A stretch of DNA of 64,000 nt, taken from Actinopolymorpha cephalotaxi (GTDB lineage: Bacteria; Actinomycetota; Actinomycetes; Propionibacteriales; Actinopolymorphaceae). The DNA lies in NCBI RefSeq assembly GCF_013408535.1, contig NZ_JACBZA010000001.1, positions 1,178,001 through 1,242,000 on the forward strand, given 5' to 3'. The notes beneath the pieces were generated by a model that saw only the letters and a program-made list of their open reading frames with translations, ran no database searches and had not been told where the DNA came from. Numbering within the stretch: position 1 is the stretch's first letter; each line of letters opens with the position of its first letter. Positions 1 to 7,953 of the stretch are shown one piece after another. Made by a program: the position numbers and the translations under genes.

Positions 1-1
1 G

Positions 2-559
2 TGGTACGCCCCTCGAGGCGTCCCGTGGGGCGTGCGGGTGCCGGCGGGCACGCCATGGCCGTACGGGCGGTGGCTGTTCCGGAAGCGGTGCATGGCGCTG
101 GCGGTGCCGGCGTACGAACGTCCGGTGGCGATGCCGCCGGGGCTCGTCGTCACACCGGCCAGGCCGGACGAGGCGGAGTTGTTCGCCACCGTGGACGCGG
201 AGGCGTTCGGCGACCCGGTGGAGCAGAACCTCGCCTGGGTACGCCCGCAACTCGGCGCCGACGGTTTCCGGTCCGTGCTGGCCAGGCTGGACGGCGAGCC
301 GGTCGGCGTGGCCACCGGCATCCGCACCAGCGGTTCGGGTGGGGAGAGCGTCGGCGTCTTCGGCGTGGGTGTCCTGCCGCGGGCCCGCCGGCGGGGGATC
401 GGCGCCGCGCTCACAGCGGACATCCTGGCCTGGGGGTTCGGCGGCGGCGCGACGCTCGCCCACCTGAATCCCGAGACCGAGGAGGCCGCCCGGCTGTACA
501 CGCGGCTGGGTTTCGCCGAGGTCGCCGGCCTGGACATCTACGTCGGCCTCGACGGCTGA
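2..559 (+). CDS. GNAT family N-acetyltransferase, 5'-truncated by the window edge
   Basis: The reading frame is open from base 2 to a TGA at 557-559, so the true start is probably outside the window; 185 codons are visible and an internal ATG at 92 is possible. The C-terminal half has the acetyl-CoA binding signature of the GNAT fold: beta-4 followed by VLPRARRRGIGAALT (the Q/R-x-x-G-x-G/A loop) around visible residues 125-140, then the closing PETEEAARLYTRLGFAEV, where a Tyr/Leu-rich helix precedes the family's usual GF turn. The substrate cannot be read from sequence. The gene ends 61 bases before an aminotransferase with its own ribosome binding site, so co-transcription is possible but unproven. 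The first 40 visible residues are poor in recognisable motifs and may be a linker or a second degenerate GNAT half. Confidence 0.75.
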   Translation, partial: WYAPRGVPWGVRVPAGTPWPYGRWLFRKRCMALAVPAYERPVAMPPGLVVTPARPDEAELFATVDAEAFGDPVEQNLAWVRPQLGADGFRSVLARLDGEPVGVATGIRTSGSGGESVGVFGVGVLPRARRRGIGAALTADILAWGFGGGATLAHLNPETEEAARLYTRLGFAEVAGLDIYVGLDG

Positions 560-620
560 CGGTCTCTGCCGACCTCCTGTGCAAGGCTGGGTCGAGCACA
601 CCGACGCAGGAGGAGTGGCG

Positions 621-1934
621 ATGACCAGCACCGACCGGGACACCGACCTGCTCGCCCGGCACCGCGCGGTGATGCCGAACTGGCAGGCGCTCTACTACGA
701 CGACCCGCTGGAGATCGTCGGCGGGCAGGGGCGCCGGGTCACCGGCGGTGACGGCCGGACCTACCTCGACTTCTTCGCCGGGATCCTCAGCAACTCCCTC
801 GGGTACGGCGTACCCGAGATCACCGAGGCCGTCCGCCGCCAGCTCGACACCGGCGTGGTGCACACCTCCACCGCCTACCTCGGCCGGGCGCAGGTGGAGT
901 ACGCCGAGCGGGTCGCGGAGCTGTCCGGCATCCCGGACGCGAAGGTGTTCTTCGTCAACTCCGGCACCGAGGCCAACGAGGCCGCGCTGCTGCTCACCAC
1001 CCACGCGCGGCGCAGCAACCAGGTGCTGGCGCTGCGCAACTCCTACCACGGCCGCGCGTTCGCCACGGTGGCGATCACCGGCAACCGGAGCTGGGGCACC
1101 AGCTCGCTGTCCCCGGTGCACGTGAGCTACGTGTACGGCGGCTACCGCTACCGCAGCCCGTTCCGCCACCTGTCCGACGCCGACTACATCGAGGCGTGCG
1201 TGGAGGACCTGCGCGACGTCATCGCGACCACCACCGCGGGCGACGTGGCGTGCATGATCACCGAGCCGATCCAGGGCGTGGGCGGGTTCGCCACCCCGCC
1301 GGACGGGCTGTTCGGCGCGATGAAGCAGGTGCTGGACGAGTACGGCATCCACTTCGTCAGCGACGAGGTGCAGACCGGCTGGGGCCGGACCGGCGAGCAC
1401 TTCTGGGGCTACCAGGCACACGACGTGGTGCCCGACGTGCTGACGTTCGCCAAGGGCGCCGCCGGTGGGCTGGCGATCGGCGGCGTGGTCGCCCGTGCGG
1501 AGCTGATGGACGGGCTGAACGCGAGCGGGCTGTCGACGTTCGGCGGCAACCCGCTGGCGATGGCCGCCGCGAACGCGACCCTGGACTACCTGCTCGCCCA
1601 CGACGTGCAGGCCAACGCCGCCAAGCTCGGGGCGAGGCTGATGTCGGGCCTGCGGGCCCTGGCCGACGGCACGAACATCGTCGGCGACGTACGCGGCAAG
1701 GGACTGATGATCGGCCTGGAGCTGGTCGAGCCGGGCACCGACACGCCCAGCCCGCGGGCCGCGGGGATGGTGCTGGCGGAGTGCCGGCGCGGCGGGCTGC
1801 TGGTCGGCAAGGGCGGCCTGCACGGGAACGTCATCCGGATCGGGCCGCCGCTCACCCTCACCGAGGACGAGGCCGAGGAAGGGCTGGCGATCGCCTCCGA
1901 CGCGATCGGGCGGGTGTACGAGGCGCTGGTCTGA
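621..1934 (+). CDS. Class-III pyridoxal-phosphate aminotransferase
   Basis: 437 aa, close to the family's usual 420-460. The ATG at 621 follows an AGGAGG-like site at 608-613; an upstream in-frame ATG at 579 lacks one and would add a non-conserved extension. Class-III hallmarks are present: the substrate/PLP motif FVNSGTEANEAALLL near residue 112, the FVSDEVQTGWGRTG segment holding the PLP-nitrogen Asp, and TFAKGAAGG with the Schiff-base lysine at about K278. The family moves an amino group from omega-amines or amino acids such as GABA, ornithine or beta-alanine to a keto acid. The AGXT2/4-aminobutyrate-like subgroup looks nearest, but specificity is not certain. It precedes a peptide-binding protein and a gamma-glutamyltransferase, so a role in nitrogen salvage fits. 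Cytoplasmic. Confidence 0.9.
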   Translation: MTSTDRDTDLLARHRAVMPNWQALYYDDPLEIVGGQGRRVTGGDGRTYLDFFAGILSNSLGYGVPEITEAVRRQLDTGVVHTSTAYLGRAQVEYAERVAELSGIPDAKVFFVNSGTEANEAALLLTTHARRSNQVLALRNSYHGRAFATVAITGNRSWGTSSLSPVHVSYVYGGYRYRSPFRHLSDADYIEACVEDLRDVIATTTAGDVACMITEPIQGVGGFATPPDGLFGAMKQVLDEYGIHFVSDEVQTGWGRTGEHFWGYQAHDVVPDVLTFAKGAAGGLAIGGVVARAELMDGLNASGLSTFGGNPLAMAAANATLDYLLAHDVQANAAKLGARLMSGLRALADGTNIVGDVRGKGLMIGLELVEPGTDTPSPRAAGMVLAECRRGGLLVGKGGLHGNVIRIGPPLTLTEDEAEEGLAIASDAIGRVYEALV

Positions 1935-1963
1935 GGTAACACGCCGGTCACCTGAGTTCATCC

Positions 1964-1993
1964 GGATTCGTCCGGAATCCATCCGGATCCGGA
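1964..1993. repeat. CCGGAT-type inverted repeats upstream of the binding-protein gene
   Basis: GGATTC (1964-1969) pairs with GAATCC (1975-1980) around a 5-base loop. It is followed at once by the 12-base perfect palindrome TCCGGATCCGGA (1982-1993). The pair lies between the aminotransferase stop (1934) and the binding-protein start (2068). It may be an operator for the downstream gene or a weak terminator; no T-run follows. Confidence 0.4.
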
Positions 1994-2067
1994 AACTCCT
2001 GTCCTATCGAGGACTGCGGGCCGCGACACGCTGTCCCAGGGTCGCGTGCCGCCTCGACAATCGGCAG

Positions 2068-3882
2068 ATGCCTTCACATTCCCCTGGCACCGCACGACTG
2101 ACCCGGCGGGACGTCCTGGCCGCGATGAGCGCGGGTGCCGGTGCCTGGGCGCTGGCCGGATGCCGGCAGGGCGGCGAACCCGGTGCGGCCGGCGCGCCCG
2201 CGGAGTTCCACGGCGGTACGGCGTACCAGGTGCCGCCCAAGGGCCACTTCAACCTGATGGACGGCGTGACCGACGCGATCCTCGGCGACCACTTCTACCT
2301 CGACCTGATCCTCGCGCCGGGCGCGATGTACCGGTGGAAGGAGAAGAAGTGGGAACCGATGCTGCTGGAGAAGTGGAAGGTCGACGAGGCGGCCCGCACG
2401 TTCACCTGCACGCTGCGGTCCGGACTGAGGTGGAGTGACGGCAAGCCGATCACCAGCAAGGACGCGGTGACCACCTTCTGGTGCCTGCGGATCATGCGGA
2501 ACTCGTTGTGGGACTACCTGGACGACGTCCGTGCGCCCGACGAGCGCACGATCGTGCTCACCATGAAGAAGCCCTCGACCGTGGTGGAGCGTTACGTGCT
2601 GCGCCAGCACCTGCACGCCGACGCGACGTACGGTCCGTGGGCGCGCCGGGCGCAGCGCCTCTTCGGGTCCGGCAAGGACCTGGACTCACCGGAGGGCGGG
2701 AAGCTGAACGAGGAGTTCCAGGCGTTCCGGCCGGAACGCGCCGTGGTCTCCGGACCGTTCGACTACGAGTACGACACCATCACCAACGCCCAGTTGACGT
2801 TGGTGAAGAACCCCAAGGGGTACGCCGCGGACAGGATCTCCTTCGACAAGGTGATCGTCTTCAACGGCGAGACGCCCACGATCACCCCGCTCGTGCTCGC
2901 GAAGCGACTGGACTACGCCACCCACGGCTTCCCGGTCGCCACCGAGAAACAGCTGACGAAGAAGGGCGTCCGGATCATCCGGCCGCCGGTCTACTCCGGG
3001 CCCGCGCTGCTGTTCAACCTGGCCCGGCTCGGTGAGTTCGCCGACCCGGCCGCCCGGCAGGCACTGGCGCACGCGATCGACCGCGACCTCAACGGCAAGG
3101 TGTCGTTGGCAAGCTCGGGCCGGGGAGTCCGTTACCTGGCAGGGTTCTCCGACAACCTGGTGCCCGAGTGGATGCCGGAGGCCGACCGCGGCCGGCTGAA
3201 CGCCTACGAGTTCGACCAGGACAAGGCGGCCGGGCTGTTGACGAAGGCGGGCTGGCGCCGTCAGGGCAAGCGGTGGTTGACACCGCAGGGCAGGGCCGCG
3301 GAGTACGAGATCATCTTCCCGGCGGAGTACGCCGACTGGTCGGCGTCCGGGCAGGACGCCGCCCGCCAGCTGTCGCGGTTCGGCATCAGGGTCACCCCGC
3401 GCGGGGTCACCGAGTCCCAGCAGCCGATCGACGTGGACAAGGGCAACTTCTCCCTCGCCATCCAGTCGTGGGGCACGTCGGACCATCCACATCCGCACTT
3501 CGCCTTCGTGCAGGACCTGTTCGTCCACAACATCCCGGTGGCGGCGAACCAGGGCGGCAAGGGCATGGCGTTCCCCCTGCGGCAGTCCACTAAGGTACGC
3601 GGTCAGGTGGACCTGCAGCGGCTGGTGATCCAGGCGGGCGAGGGGCTCGACGAGGCAGCGCAGCGGGCCACCGTCAGCACCCTCGGCCTGGCGTTCAACG
3701 AGCTGCTGCCGATGATCCCGCTGTTCGAGCGGTACGGCAACAACCCTGCCCTGGAAGGGGTTCGGGTCACCGCCTGGCCGCCGGACAGTGACCCGCTGCT
3801 GCAGAACTCGCCGTACGCCGACAACTTCACCATCATGTTGATGTACGCCGGACGCCTCCGGCCCGCGAAGGGAACACGATGA
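2068..3882 (+). CDS. ABC transporter substrate-binding lipoprotein, family 5 (peptide/nickel/glutathione type)
   Basis: 604 aa, slightly longer than the usual 500-560. The N-terminus reads as a Tat-type lipoprotein signal: Arg13-Arg14 (RRDVLAAM), an Ala-rich stretch, and the lipobox LAGC with Cys32 as the acylation site. The mature protein would be anchored outside the membrane. The body matches SBP family 5: early WKVDEAARTFTCTLRSGLRWSDG is the classic 'wsDGkp(v/i)TA(e/k)D' entry, with SDGKPITSKDAV near residue 130. The family captures oligopeptides, glutathione or related solutes for an ABC importer, but no permease or ATPase gene lies beside it here. Its stop overlaps the gamma-glutamyltransferase start by 4 bases, indicating coupled translation and a gamma-glutamyl ligand (inference). 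Confidence 0.9.
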   Translation: MPSHSPGTARLTRRDVLAAMSAGAGAWALAGCRQGGEPGAAGAPAEFHGGTAYQVPPKGHFNLMDGVTDAILGDHFYLDLILAPGAMYRWKEKKWEPMLLEKWKVDEAARTFTCTLRSGLRWSDGKPITSKDAVTTFWCLRIMRNSLWDYLDDVRAPDERTIVLTMKKPSTVVERYVLRQHLHADATYGPWARRAQRLFGSGKDLDSPEGGKLNEEFQAFRPERAVVSGPFDYEYDTITNAQLTLVKNPKGYAADRISFDKVIVFNGETPTITPLVLAKRLDYATHGFPVATEKQLTKKGVRIIRPPVYSGPALLFNLARLGEFADPAARQALAHAIDRDLNGKVSLASSGRGVRYLAGFSDNLVPEWMPEADRGRLNAYEFDQDKAAGLLTKAGWRRQGKRWLTPQGRAAEYEIIFPAEYADWSASGQDAARQLSRFGIRVTPRGVTESQQPIDVDKGNFSLAIQSWGTSDHPHPHFAFVQDLFVHNIPVAANQGGKGMAFPLRQSTKVRGQVDLQRLVIQAGEGLDEAAQRATVSTLGLAFNELLPMIPLFERYGNNPALEGVRVTAWPPDSDPLLQNSPYADNFTIMLMYAGRLRPAKGTR

Positions 3883-5516
3883 ACACCGACCCCACCTGGT
3901 CCCGCCGCCGGATCGCCCCGGTGTTCGCCGAGGGCGGGATGGTGGCCTCGGCCCACCCGCTGGTGACCGGCGCGGGCCTGCGGGTGCTCGCCGACGGCGG
4001 CAACGCGGTGGACGCCGCGGTCGCCTCGGCGCTGGTGGCCGCGGTGGTGATGCCGGAGATGTGCGGCCTGGGCGGCGACCTGTTCTCGCTGGTGCACGAC
4101 CCCGCGGCGACTGGCCCCGAAGGCACCGTGACGTCCTTTCAGGGCAGCGGAATCGCGCCCCGCGCGGCGAGCCTCGCCTCGATGCGGGCGGCCGGCGACG
4201 GCGTCCACCTGCCGGGCCGTGGCCCGCTGTCGGTGACGGTGCCGGGCGCGGTGCACGGCTGGTTCACGTTGCTCGAACGCCACGGTACCCGGACGTTCGC
4301 CGACCTCGCCCGGCCCGCGATCGGCTACGCCCACGGGCATCCGGTCTCGCCGGTGCTGGTCGGGTTCATCACGAAGTTCGCCGACCTGCTGGCGGCGGCC
4401 CCGACCTCGGCGCGGGTCTTCCTCCCGGACGGCAGGCCGCCCGCACCGGGCAGTGTGCTCGCGCAGGCCGACCTCGCGCGCACCCTGGAGCTGGTCGCCG
4501 CGAACGGTCCGGAGGTCTTCTACCAGGGCGAGATCGCCGAGCGGATCGGCGCGTTCATGGCTCAGGCCGGTGGTGCGCTGTCGGCGGCCGACTTCAAGGA
4601 CCACCACACCGACGTGTCGGCGCCGCTGTCCACGACGTACCGCGGTCATCGGGTGTTCCAGACCTGCCTGCCCAGTCAGGGCCTGGTGATGCTGGAGGCG
4701 CTGAACATCGCCGAACGCTTCGACCTCGCCGGCCTCGGCGCCGCGTCACCGGAACGCACCCACCTGCTGGTCGAGGCGACCAAGCTGGCGTTCGCCGACC
4801 GGTACGCCCACTGCTGCGGCGACGCGGCGTTCGGTCCCTCGCCGGTCGAGCGGCTGCTGTCGAAGGACTGGGCGGCCGGGCGGGCGAGCCTGATCGGCAG
4901 GCAGGCCCGCCACGACGTACCGGCCGGCGCGTTCGACCCCGGCCACACCACGTACCTGTGCGTCACCGACCGCGACGGCATGATGGTCTCGCTGATCCAG
5001 TCCGTGGCCGCCAACTTCGGCAGCGGGCTGGTGGCCGGCGAAACCGGGGTCCTGCTGAACAACCGCTGCCAGGCGTTCTCCCTCGACGAGGCCTCGCCGA
5101 ACGTCTTCGCGCCGGGCAAGAAGCCGATGCACACGCTCAACTGCTACCTGATCGCCGACCGGCAGGGACGGATGAACGTCGTCGGCGGCACGCCGGGCGG
5201 TGACCGGCAGCCCCAGTGGAACCTCCAGGTGATCACCGGGCTGCTCGACCACGGTCTGGACCCGCAGCAGACGGTCGAGCAGCCGCTGTGGATCAGCTCG
5301 CCGTCGGCGGGGGAGGGCGGCAGGTTCACGCTGACGCTGGAGGGCCGGGCCGGCCGGGAGCACGCCGCGGCGCTGGCCGAACGCGGGCACGACGTGACGG
5401 TCGGCGGCGACTGGAGTGCGGAGAGCGGCGCCCAGGTGATCGCCCGAGACTCGGTGACTGGCGTGCTCACCGGTGGCAGCGACCCGCGTACCGAAGGGTC
5501 CGCCCTCGGGTTGTGA
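3879..5516 (+). CDS. ggt: Gamma-glutamyltransferase (glutathione hydrolase family)
   Basis: 545 aa, within the 520-590 family range. ATG at 3879 overlaps the previous stop (ATGA). Hallmarks: the N-terminal GGNAVDAAVASALVAAV block, MCGLGGDLF, and GHTTYLCVTD, where the first Thr of the TT pair (about T357) is the expected self-cleavage and catalytic nucleophile, leaving a small subunit of about 189 residues. A GG-rich loop (GGTPGGDRQPQ) corresponds to the oxyanion region. These enzymes remove or transfer the gamma-glutamyl group of glutathione and related compounds. No clear signal peptide is visible (MNTDPTWSRRR), so it may be cytoplasmic, or exported in an unrecognised way. The coupled upstream lipoprotein suggests uptake plus cleavage of gamma-glutamyl compounds. 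Confidence 0.93.
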   Translation: MNTDPTWSRRRIAPVFAEGGMVASAHPLVTGAGLRVLADGGNAVDAAVASALVAAVVMPEMCGLGGDLFSLVHDPAATGPEGTVTSFQGSGIAPRAASLASMRAAGDGVHLPGRGPLSVTVPGAVHGWFTLLERHGTRTFADLARPAIGYAHGHPVSPVLVGFITKFADLLAAAPTSARVFLPDGRPPAPGSVLAQADLARTLELVAANGPEVFYQGEIAERIGAFMAQAGGALSAADFKDHHTDVSAPLSTTYRGHRVFQTCLPSQGLVMLEALNIAERFDLAGLGAASPERTHLLVEATKLAFADRYAHCCGDAAFGPSPVERLLSKDWAAGRASLIGRQARHDVPAGAFDPGHTTYLCVTDRDGMMVSLIQSVAANFGSGLVAGETGVLLNNRCQAFSLDEASPNVFAPGKKPMHTLNCYLIADRQGRMNVVGGTPGGDRQPQWNLQVITGLLDHGLDPQQTVEQPLWISSPSAGEGGRFTLTLEGRAGREHAAALAERGHDVTVGGDWSAESGAQVIARDSVTGVLTGGSDPRTEGSALGL

Positions 5517-5562
5517 TCCCGGCGGAGGAACCGGGACGGAAATCGATGCGCCTGTGCTGGCG

Positions 5563-5588
5563 TTGACGCCGACGTCAAGGTTTAGCGT
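5563..5588 (+). promoter_or_regulatory. Probable MerR operator/promoter of the merR-trx pair
   Basis: TTGACG (5563-5568) and CGTCAA (5573-5578) are perfect inverted arms around CCGA. Five bases further is TAGCGT (5583-5588), a good actinobacterial -10. MerR regulators bind dyads lying between -35 and -10, and this layout sits 20 bases before the merR ATG. Confidence 0.6.
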
Positions 5589-5607
5589 CGGTGGTCGAGG
5601 AGGCCAG

Positions 5608-6009
5608 ATGCGCATCGGAGAGCTTGCCGAACGAACCGGCACGACCACGCGGGCGTTGCGTTACTACGAGTCGCAGGGGCTGCTGGCTGCCCGGCGTACG
5701 TCGAACGGCTATCGCGACTACGGCGACACCGACCGGCGGATCGTCGAGGAGATCCGGTCCCTGCTGGCGATCGGGTTCTCGCTGGAGGAGACCCGGCCGT
5801 TCGTGGAGTGCCTGCGGTCCGGGCACGAGGCCGGCGACGCGTGCCCGAACTCCGTGCAGGTCTACCGCGCCAAGCTCGCCGAGATCGACGACTGTCTCAC
5901 CCGGCTGGGTGCCGTACGGGACCAGATCCAGGCGCAGCTGGCGACCGCCCTGCAGCGCAGGGCCTCCGCCCAGATCGACCACACCGTTGGAGATTCGACA
6001 TGCTGCTGA
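5608..6009 (+). CDS. MerR-family transcriptional regulator
   Basis: 133 aa, normal for short MerR proteins. The ATG at 5608 has GAGGAGG at 5597-5603; longer in-frame starts would run back through the operator. Residues 1-70 carry the MerR winged helix: MRIGELAERTGTTTRALRYYESQGLL and SNGYRDY. A dimerisation helix follows. Cysteines occur at FVECL, DACPN, DDC and as a terminal CC pair. It overlaps the thioredoxin start by 10 bases, so the two are translationally coupled. MerR proteins usually repress and activate from an over-long promoter spacer by DNA distortion; here the dyad upstream indicates autoregulation. The effector is unknown, and a thiol/redox signal is suggested only by the partner and the cysteines. 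Confidence 0.88.
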   Translation: MRIGELAERTGTTTRALRYYESQGLLAARRTSNGYRDYGDTDRRIVEEIRSLLAIGFSLEETRPFVECLRSGHEAGDACPNSVQVYRAKLAEIDDCLTRLGAVRDQIQAQLATALQRRASAQIDHTVGDSTCC

Positions 6010-6377
6010 ACGACAAAGCCGCCCGCACGTCCCGCCCGGGCCAGGGCAAGGAACTCGAGGCGGTCACCGACGCGACCTTCGCCGACCGGGTGCTCGGCGC
6101 CGACCTGCCGGTGCTGGTGGAGTTCTGGGCGCCCTGGTGCGGGCCGTGCCGGATGCTCGGGCCGGTGCTCGAACAGATCGCGGGGGAGAACGCCGAACGC
6201 CTCCGGGTGGTGAAGATCAACTACGACGAGAACCCCCAGACCGGGATGGCGACCCGTGTCATGGCCGTACCGACGATGCAGGTCTACCGCGGCGGGGAGC
6301 TGGTGAAGTCGCTGGTCGGCGCACGGTCGAAGGCGCGGCTGCTGGCCGAGCTGGAGGACGTGCTGGCACCGGCCTGA
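6000..6377 (+). CDS. trxA: Thioredoxin
   Basis: 125 aa, about 15-20 longer than E. coli thioredoxin because of an N-terminal extension. The ATG at 6000 has TTGGAG at 5988-5993 and lies inside the end of merR. The active site WCGPC is present in VEFWAPWCGPCRMLGP, and the cis-Pro motif MAVPTMQVYRGGE and the NYDENP strand follow in the expected order. Thioredoxin reduces protein disulfides in the cytoplasm using thioredoxin reductase, which is not encoded here. It is the second gene of a MerR-controlled pair, so its level probably changes with the MerR signal. It converges with the GAF-ANTAR operon with only 32 bases between stops. Confidence 0.92.
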   Translation: MLLNDKAARTSRPGQGKELEAVTDATFADRVLGADLPVLVEFWAPWCGPCRMLGPVLEQIAGENAERLRVVKINYDENPQTGMATRVMAVPTMQVYRGGELVKSLVGARSKARLLAELEDVLAPA

Positions 6378-6409
6378 GCCGGTCGGTCGCCGAGCGCCTG
6401 GCCCTCTCC

Positions 6410-7129
6410 TCAGCTGTCGAGGGTCAGGCGCAGCCGGCGTTCCACGACCTGTTCGGCGACGTCGTTGAGGCGTTCGCCGTGTTCGTACGCGTACGCACGC
6501 AGCAGGTCGATCGCCTGCTCGTTGGGGATGTCGAGCTGGCCGGAGACCATCCCGATCGCGAGGTGCACCTGCTCGTGCTGCAGCCGGGACAGCTCGTACA
6601 GATCGGGCAGGCTCTCCGTCTGCTGTTGCCGGAGCTGGTAGTTGAACAACACGACCGCCACCGCGTCGGCCACCAGCAGCGCCTCGATGACCTCCAGCAA
6701 CGGACCGGGCCGGGTGCGGTGGAAGTCGAGTACGCCCATGCCGGCGGCGCCGATCCGCAGCGGCAGGGCGAAGATCGCCCGCACCCCCAGCTGGGCTACC
6801 TCGCGAGTGAACATCGGCCAGCGAACCGTCGCGTCCGCGGCCTGCAGGTCGGGCACCAGGACCGGCTGGTTGTCGGCGAACGCGGACACGCACGGACCTT
6901 CGCCCAGCCGGTACTGCAGCTCCTCGATCTCCACGCCGGCGTCGTTGCTGGCGCCCAGCAGGGTGCGGCCACCGGCGATGTCGGGGTTCATCAGGGACAG
7001 TCCCACGCCGTCGATCGGCAGCAGGTCCACGACGGTGTCGCACACGCGCTGGGGGAGCTCGGCGACCCGCTCGACGTCCGCCACGATGGTGGCCAGCTCG
7101 TCGATGAGTCGCAGGCGGTCCAGCGGCAT
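6410..7129 (-). CDS. GAF and ANTAR domain protein (third gene of a triple cluster)
   Basis: 239 aa. Residues about 10-160 form a GAF domain (LPIDGVGLSLMN, RLGEGPCVSAF, RAIFALPLRIG, GVLDFHRT). Residues about 180-235 form an ANTAR RNA-binding three-helix bundle (VHLAIGMVSGQLDI ... AIDLLRAYAYEHGERLNDVA). ATG at 7129 has a GAGG-type site. The ANTAR family binds paired hexaloop hairpins in nascent RNA and prevents termination; GAF would sense a small ligand or redox state. It is the last of three same-strand paralogues, separated by 45 bases from the middle gene. No kinase lies nearby, so ligand rather than phosphorylation control is likelier. Confidence 0.9.
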   Translation of the reverse strand: MPLDRLRLIDELATIVADVERVAELPQRVCDTVVDLLPIDGVGLSLMNPDIAGGRTLLGASNDAGVEIEELQYRLGEGPCVSAFADNQPVLVPDLQAADATVRWPMFTREVAQLGVRAIFALPLRIGAAGMGVLDFHRTRPGPLLEVIEALLVADAVAVVLFNYQLRQQQTESLPDLYELSRLQHEQVHLAIGMVSGQLDIPNEQAIDLLRAYAYEHGERLNDVAEQVVERRLRLTLDS

Positions 7130-7174
7130 GTCAGCTGCCTCGATCCTTCGGGTGACGCGACCGCGGGGCCCGGG

Positions 7175-7942
7175 TCACTTCGTCGCGGGCCGGTCCGCCT
7201 CGGACACGGTGATCCGCCCCTCGACCAGCGCCGTGGCGAGGTCGGTGAGGCGCCGACCGGTCTCCCGCGCGCGCCGGCGCAGCACGCCGTACGCCTCGGA
7301 CAGGTCGTAGCCGCCGTGCTGGGCGACCATTCCGGTGGCCTGTTCGATGATCACGCGCTGGTTGAGCACCGCGAGGCGCTGCTCGACCGGCAGCTCCGGA
7401 CGGCGCAGCGTGCGTTCGTGGACGACCGCGATCGTCGCCAGGTCGGCCAGCGCCTGGGCGACGCGCTGCTCGTAGTGCGACAACGGCACGGGCTGCTCAC
7501 TGAGCAGGTTCAGGGCCCCGATCAGGTCGTCGCGCAGCCGCATCGGCATCGCCGCGATCCCCCGGAATCCGGCGGCGACGGCCCGGGCGGCGAAGTCCGG
7601 CCACCTGCGCGCGGCGGGGCCGGTCAGGTCGAGGGTGTTGATCGGCTCGCCGGTGCGGTAGCACTCCAGGCAGGGGCCGTGGTCGGTCTGCAGCTGCATG
7701 AGTTCCAGCAGGCGCATCTGTTCGCTGGACGAGGCGATGGTGCCGAGTGCTCCCCACTGGTCGGCCAGCAACACCCCGGCCGCCTGCACCGGCAGCAGGT
7801 CGACGCACATCGCCGTCACCCGGTCGAGCAGCTCGATCGGGTCGTAGTCGTTGACAAGGGACTGCGTGAGTTCCGCGAACTCCACCGGGAAGGCGCCCTC
7901 GCCCCGGGTGGGTCCCTCGCCTCGGGTGTGTCCGGTCGTCAT
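7175..7942 (-). CDS. GAF and ANTAR domain protein (middle gene of the cluster)
   Basis: 255 aa from ATG 7942; a GTG at 7951 is an alternative start, and neither has a strong ribosome binding site. The N-terminal region FAELTQSLVNDYDPIELLDRV leads into a GAF domain with MCVDLLPVQAAGVLLAD, DHGPCLECYRTGEPIN, RGIAAMPMRLRDDLIGALNL. The ANTAR domain is at about 195-245 (QRVIIEQATGMVAQHG ... AYGVLRRRARETGRRLTDLA). The upstream paralogue ends 11 bases before it, so expression probably depends on that gene. It keeps the GPC-x-E/D pocket motif found in all three copies. Likely an RNA-binding antiterminator responding to an unknown cue. Confidence 0.88.
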   Translation of the reverse strand: MTTGHTRGEGPTRGEGAFPVEFAELTQSLVNDYDPIELLDRVTAMCVDLLPVQAAGVLLADQWGALGTIASSSEQMRLLELMQLQTDHGPCLECYRTGEPINTLDLTGPAARRWPDFAARAVAAGFRGIAAMPMRLRDDLIGALNLLSEQPVPLSHYEQRVAQALADLATIAVVHERTLRRPELPVEQRLAVLNQRVIIEQATGMVAQHGGYDLSEAYGVLRRRARETGRRLTDLATALVEGRITVSEADRPATK

Positions 7943-7953
7943 GATGATCACCG

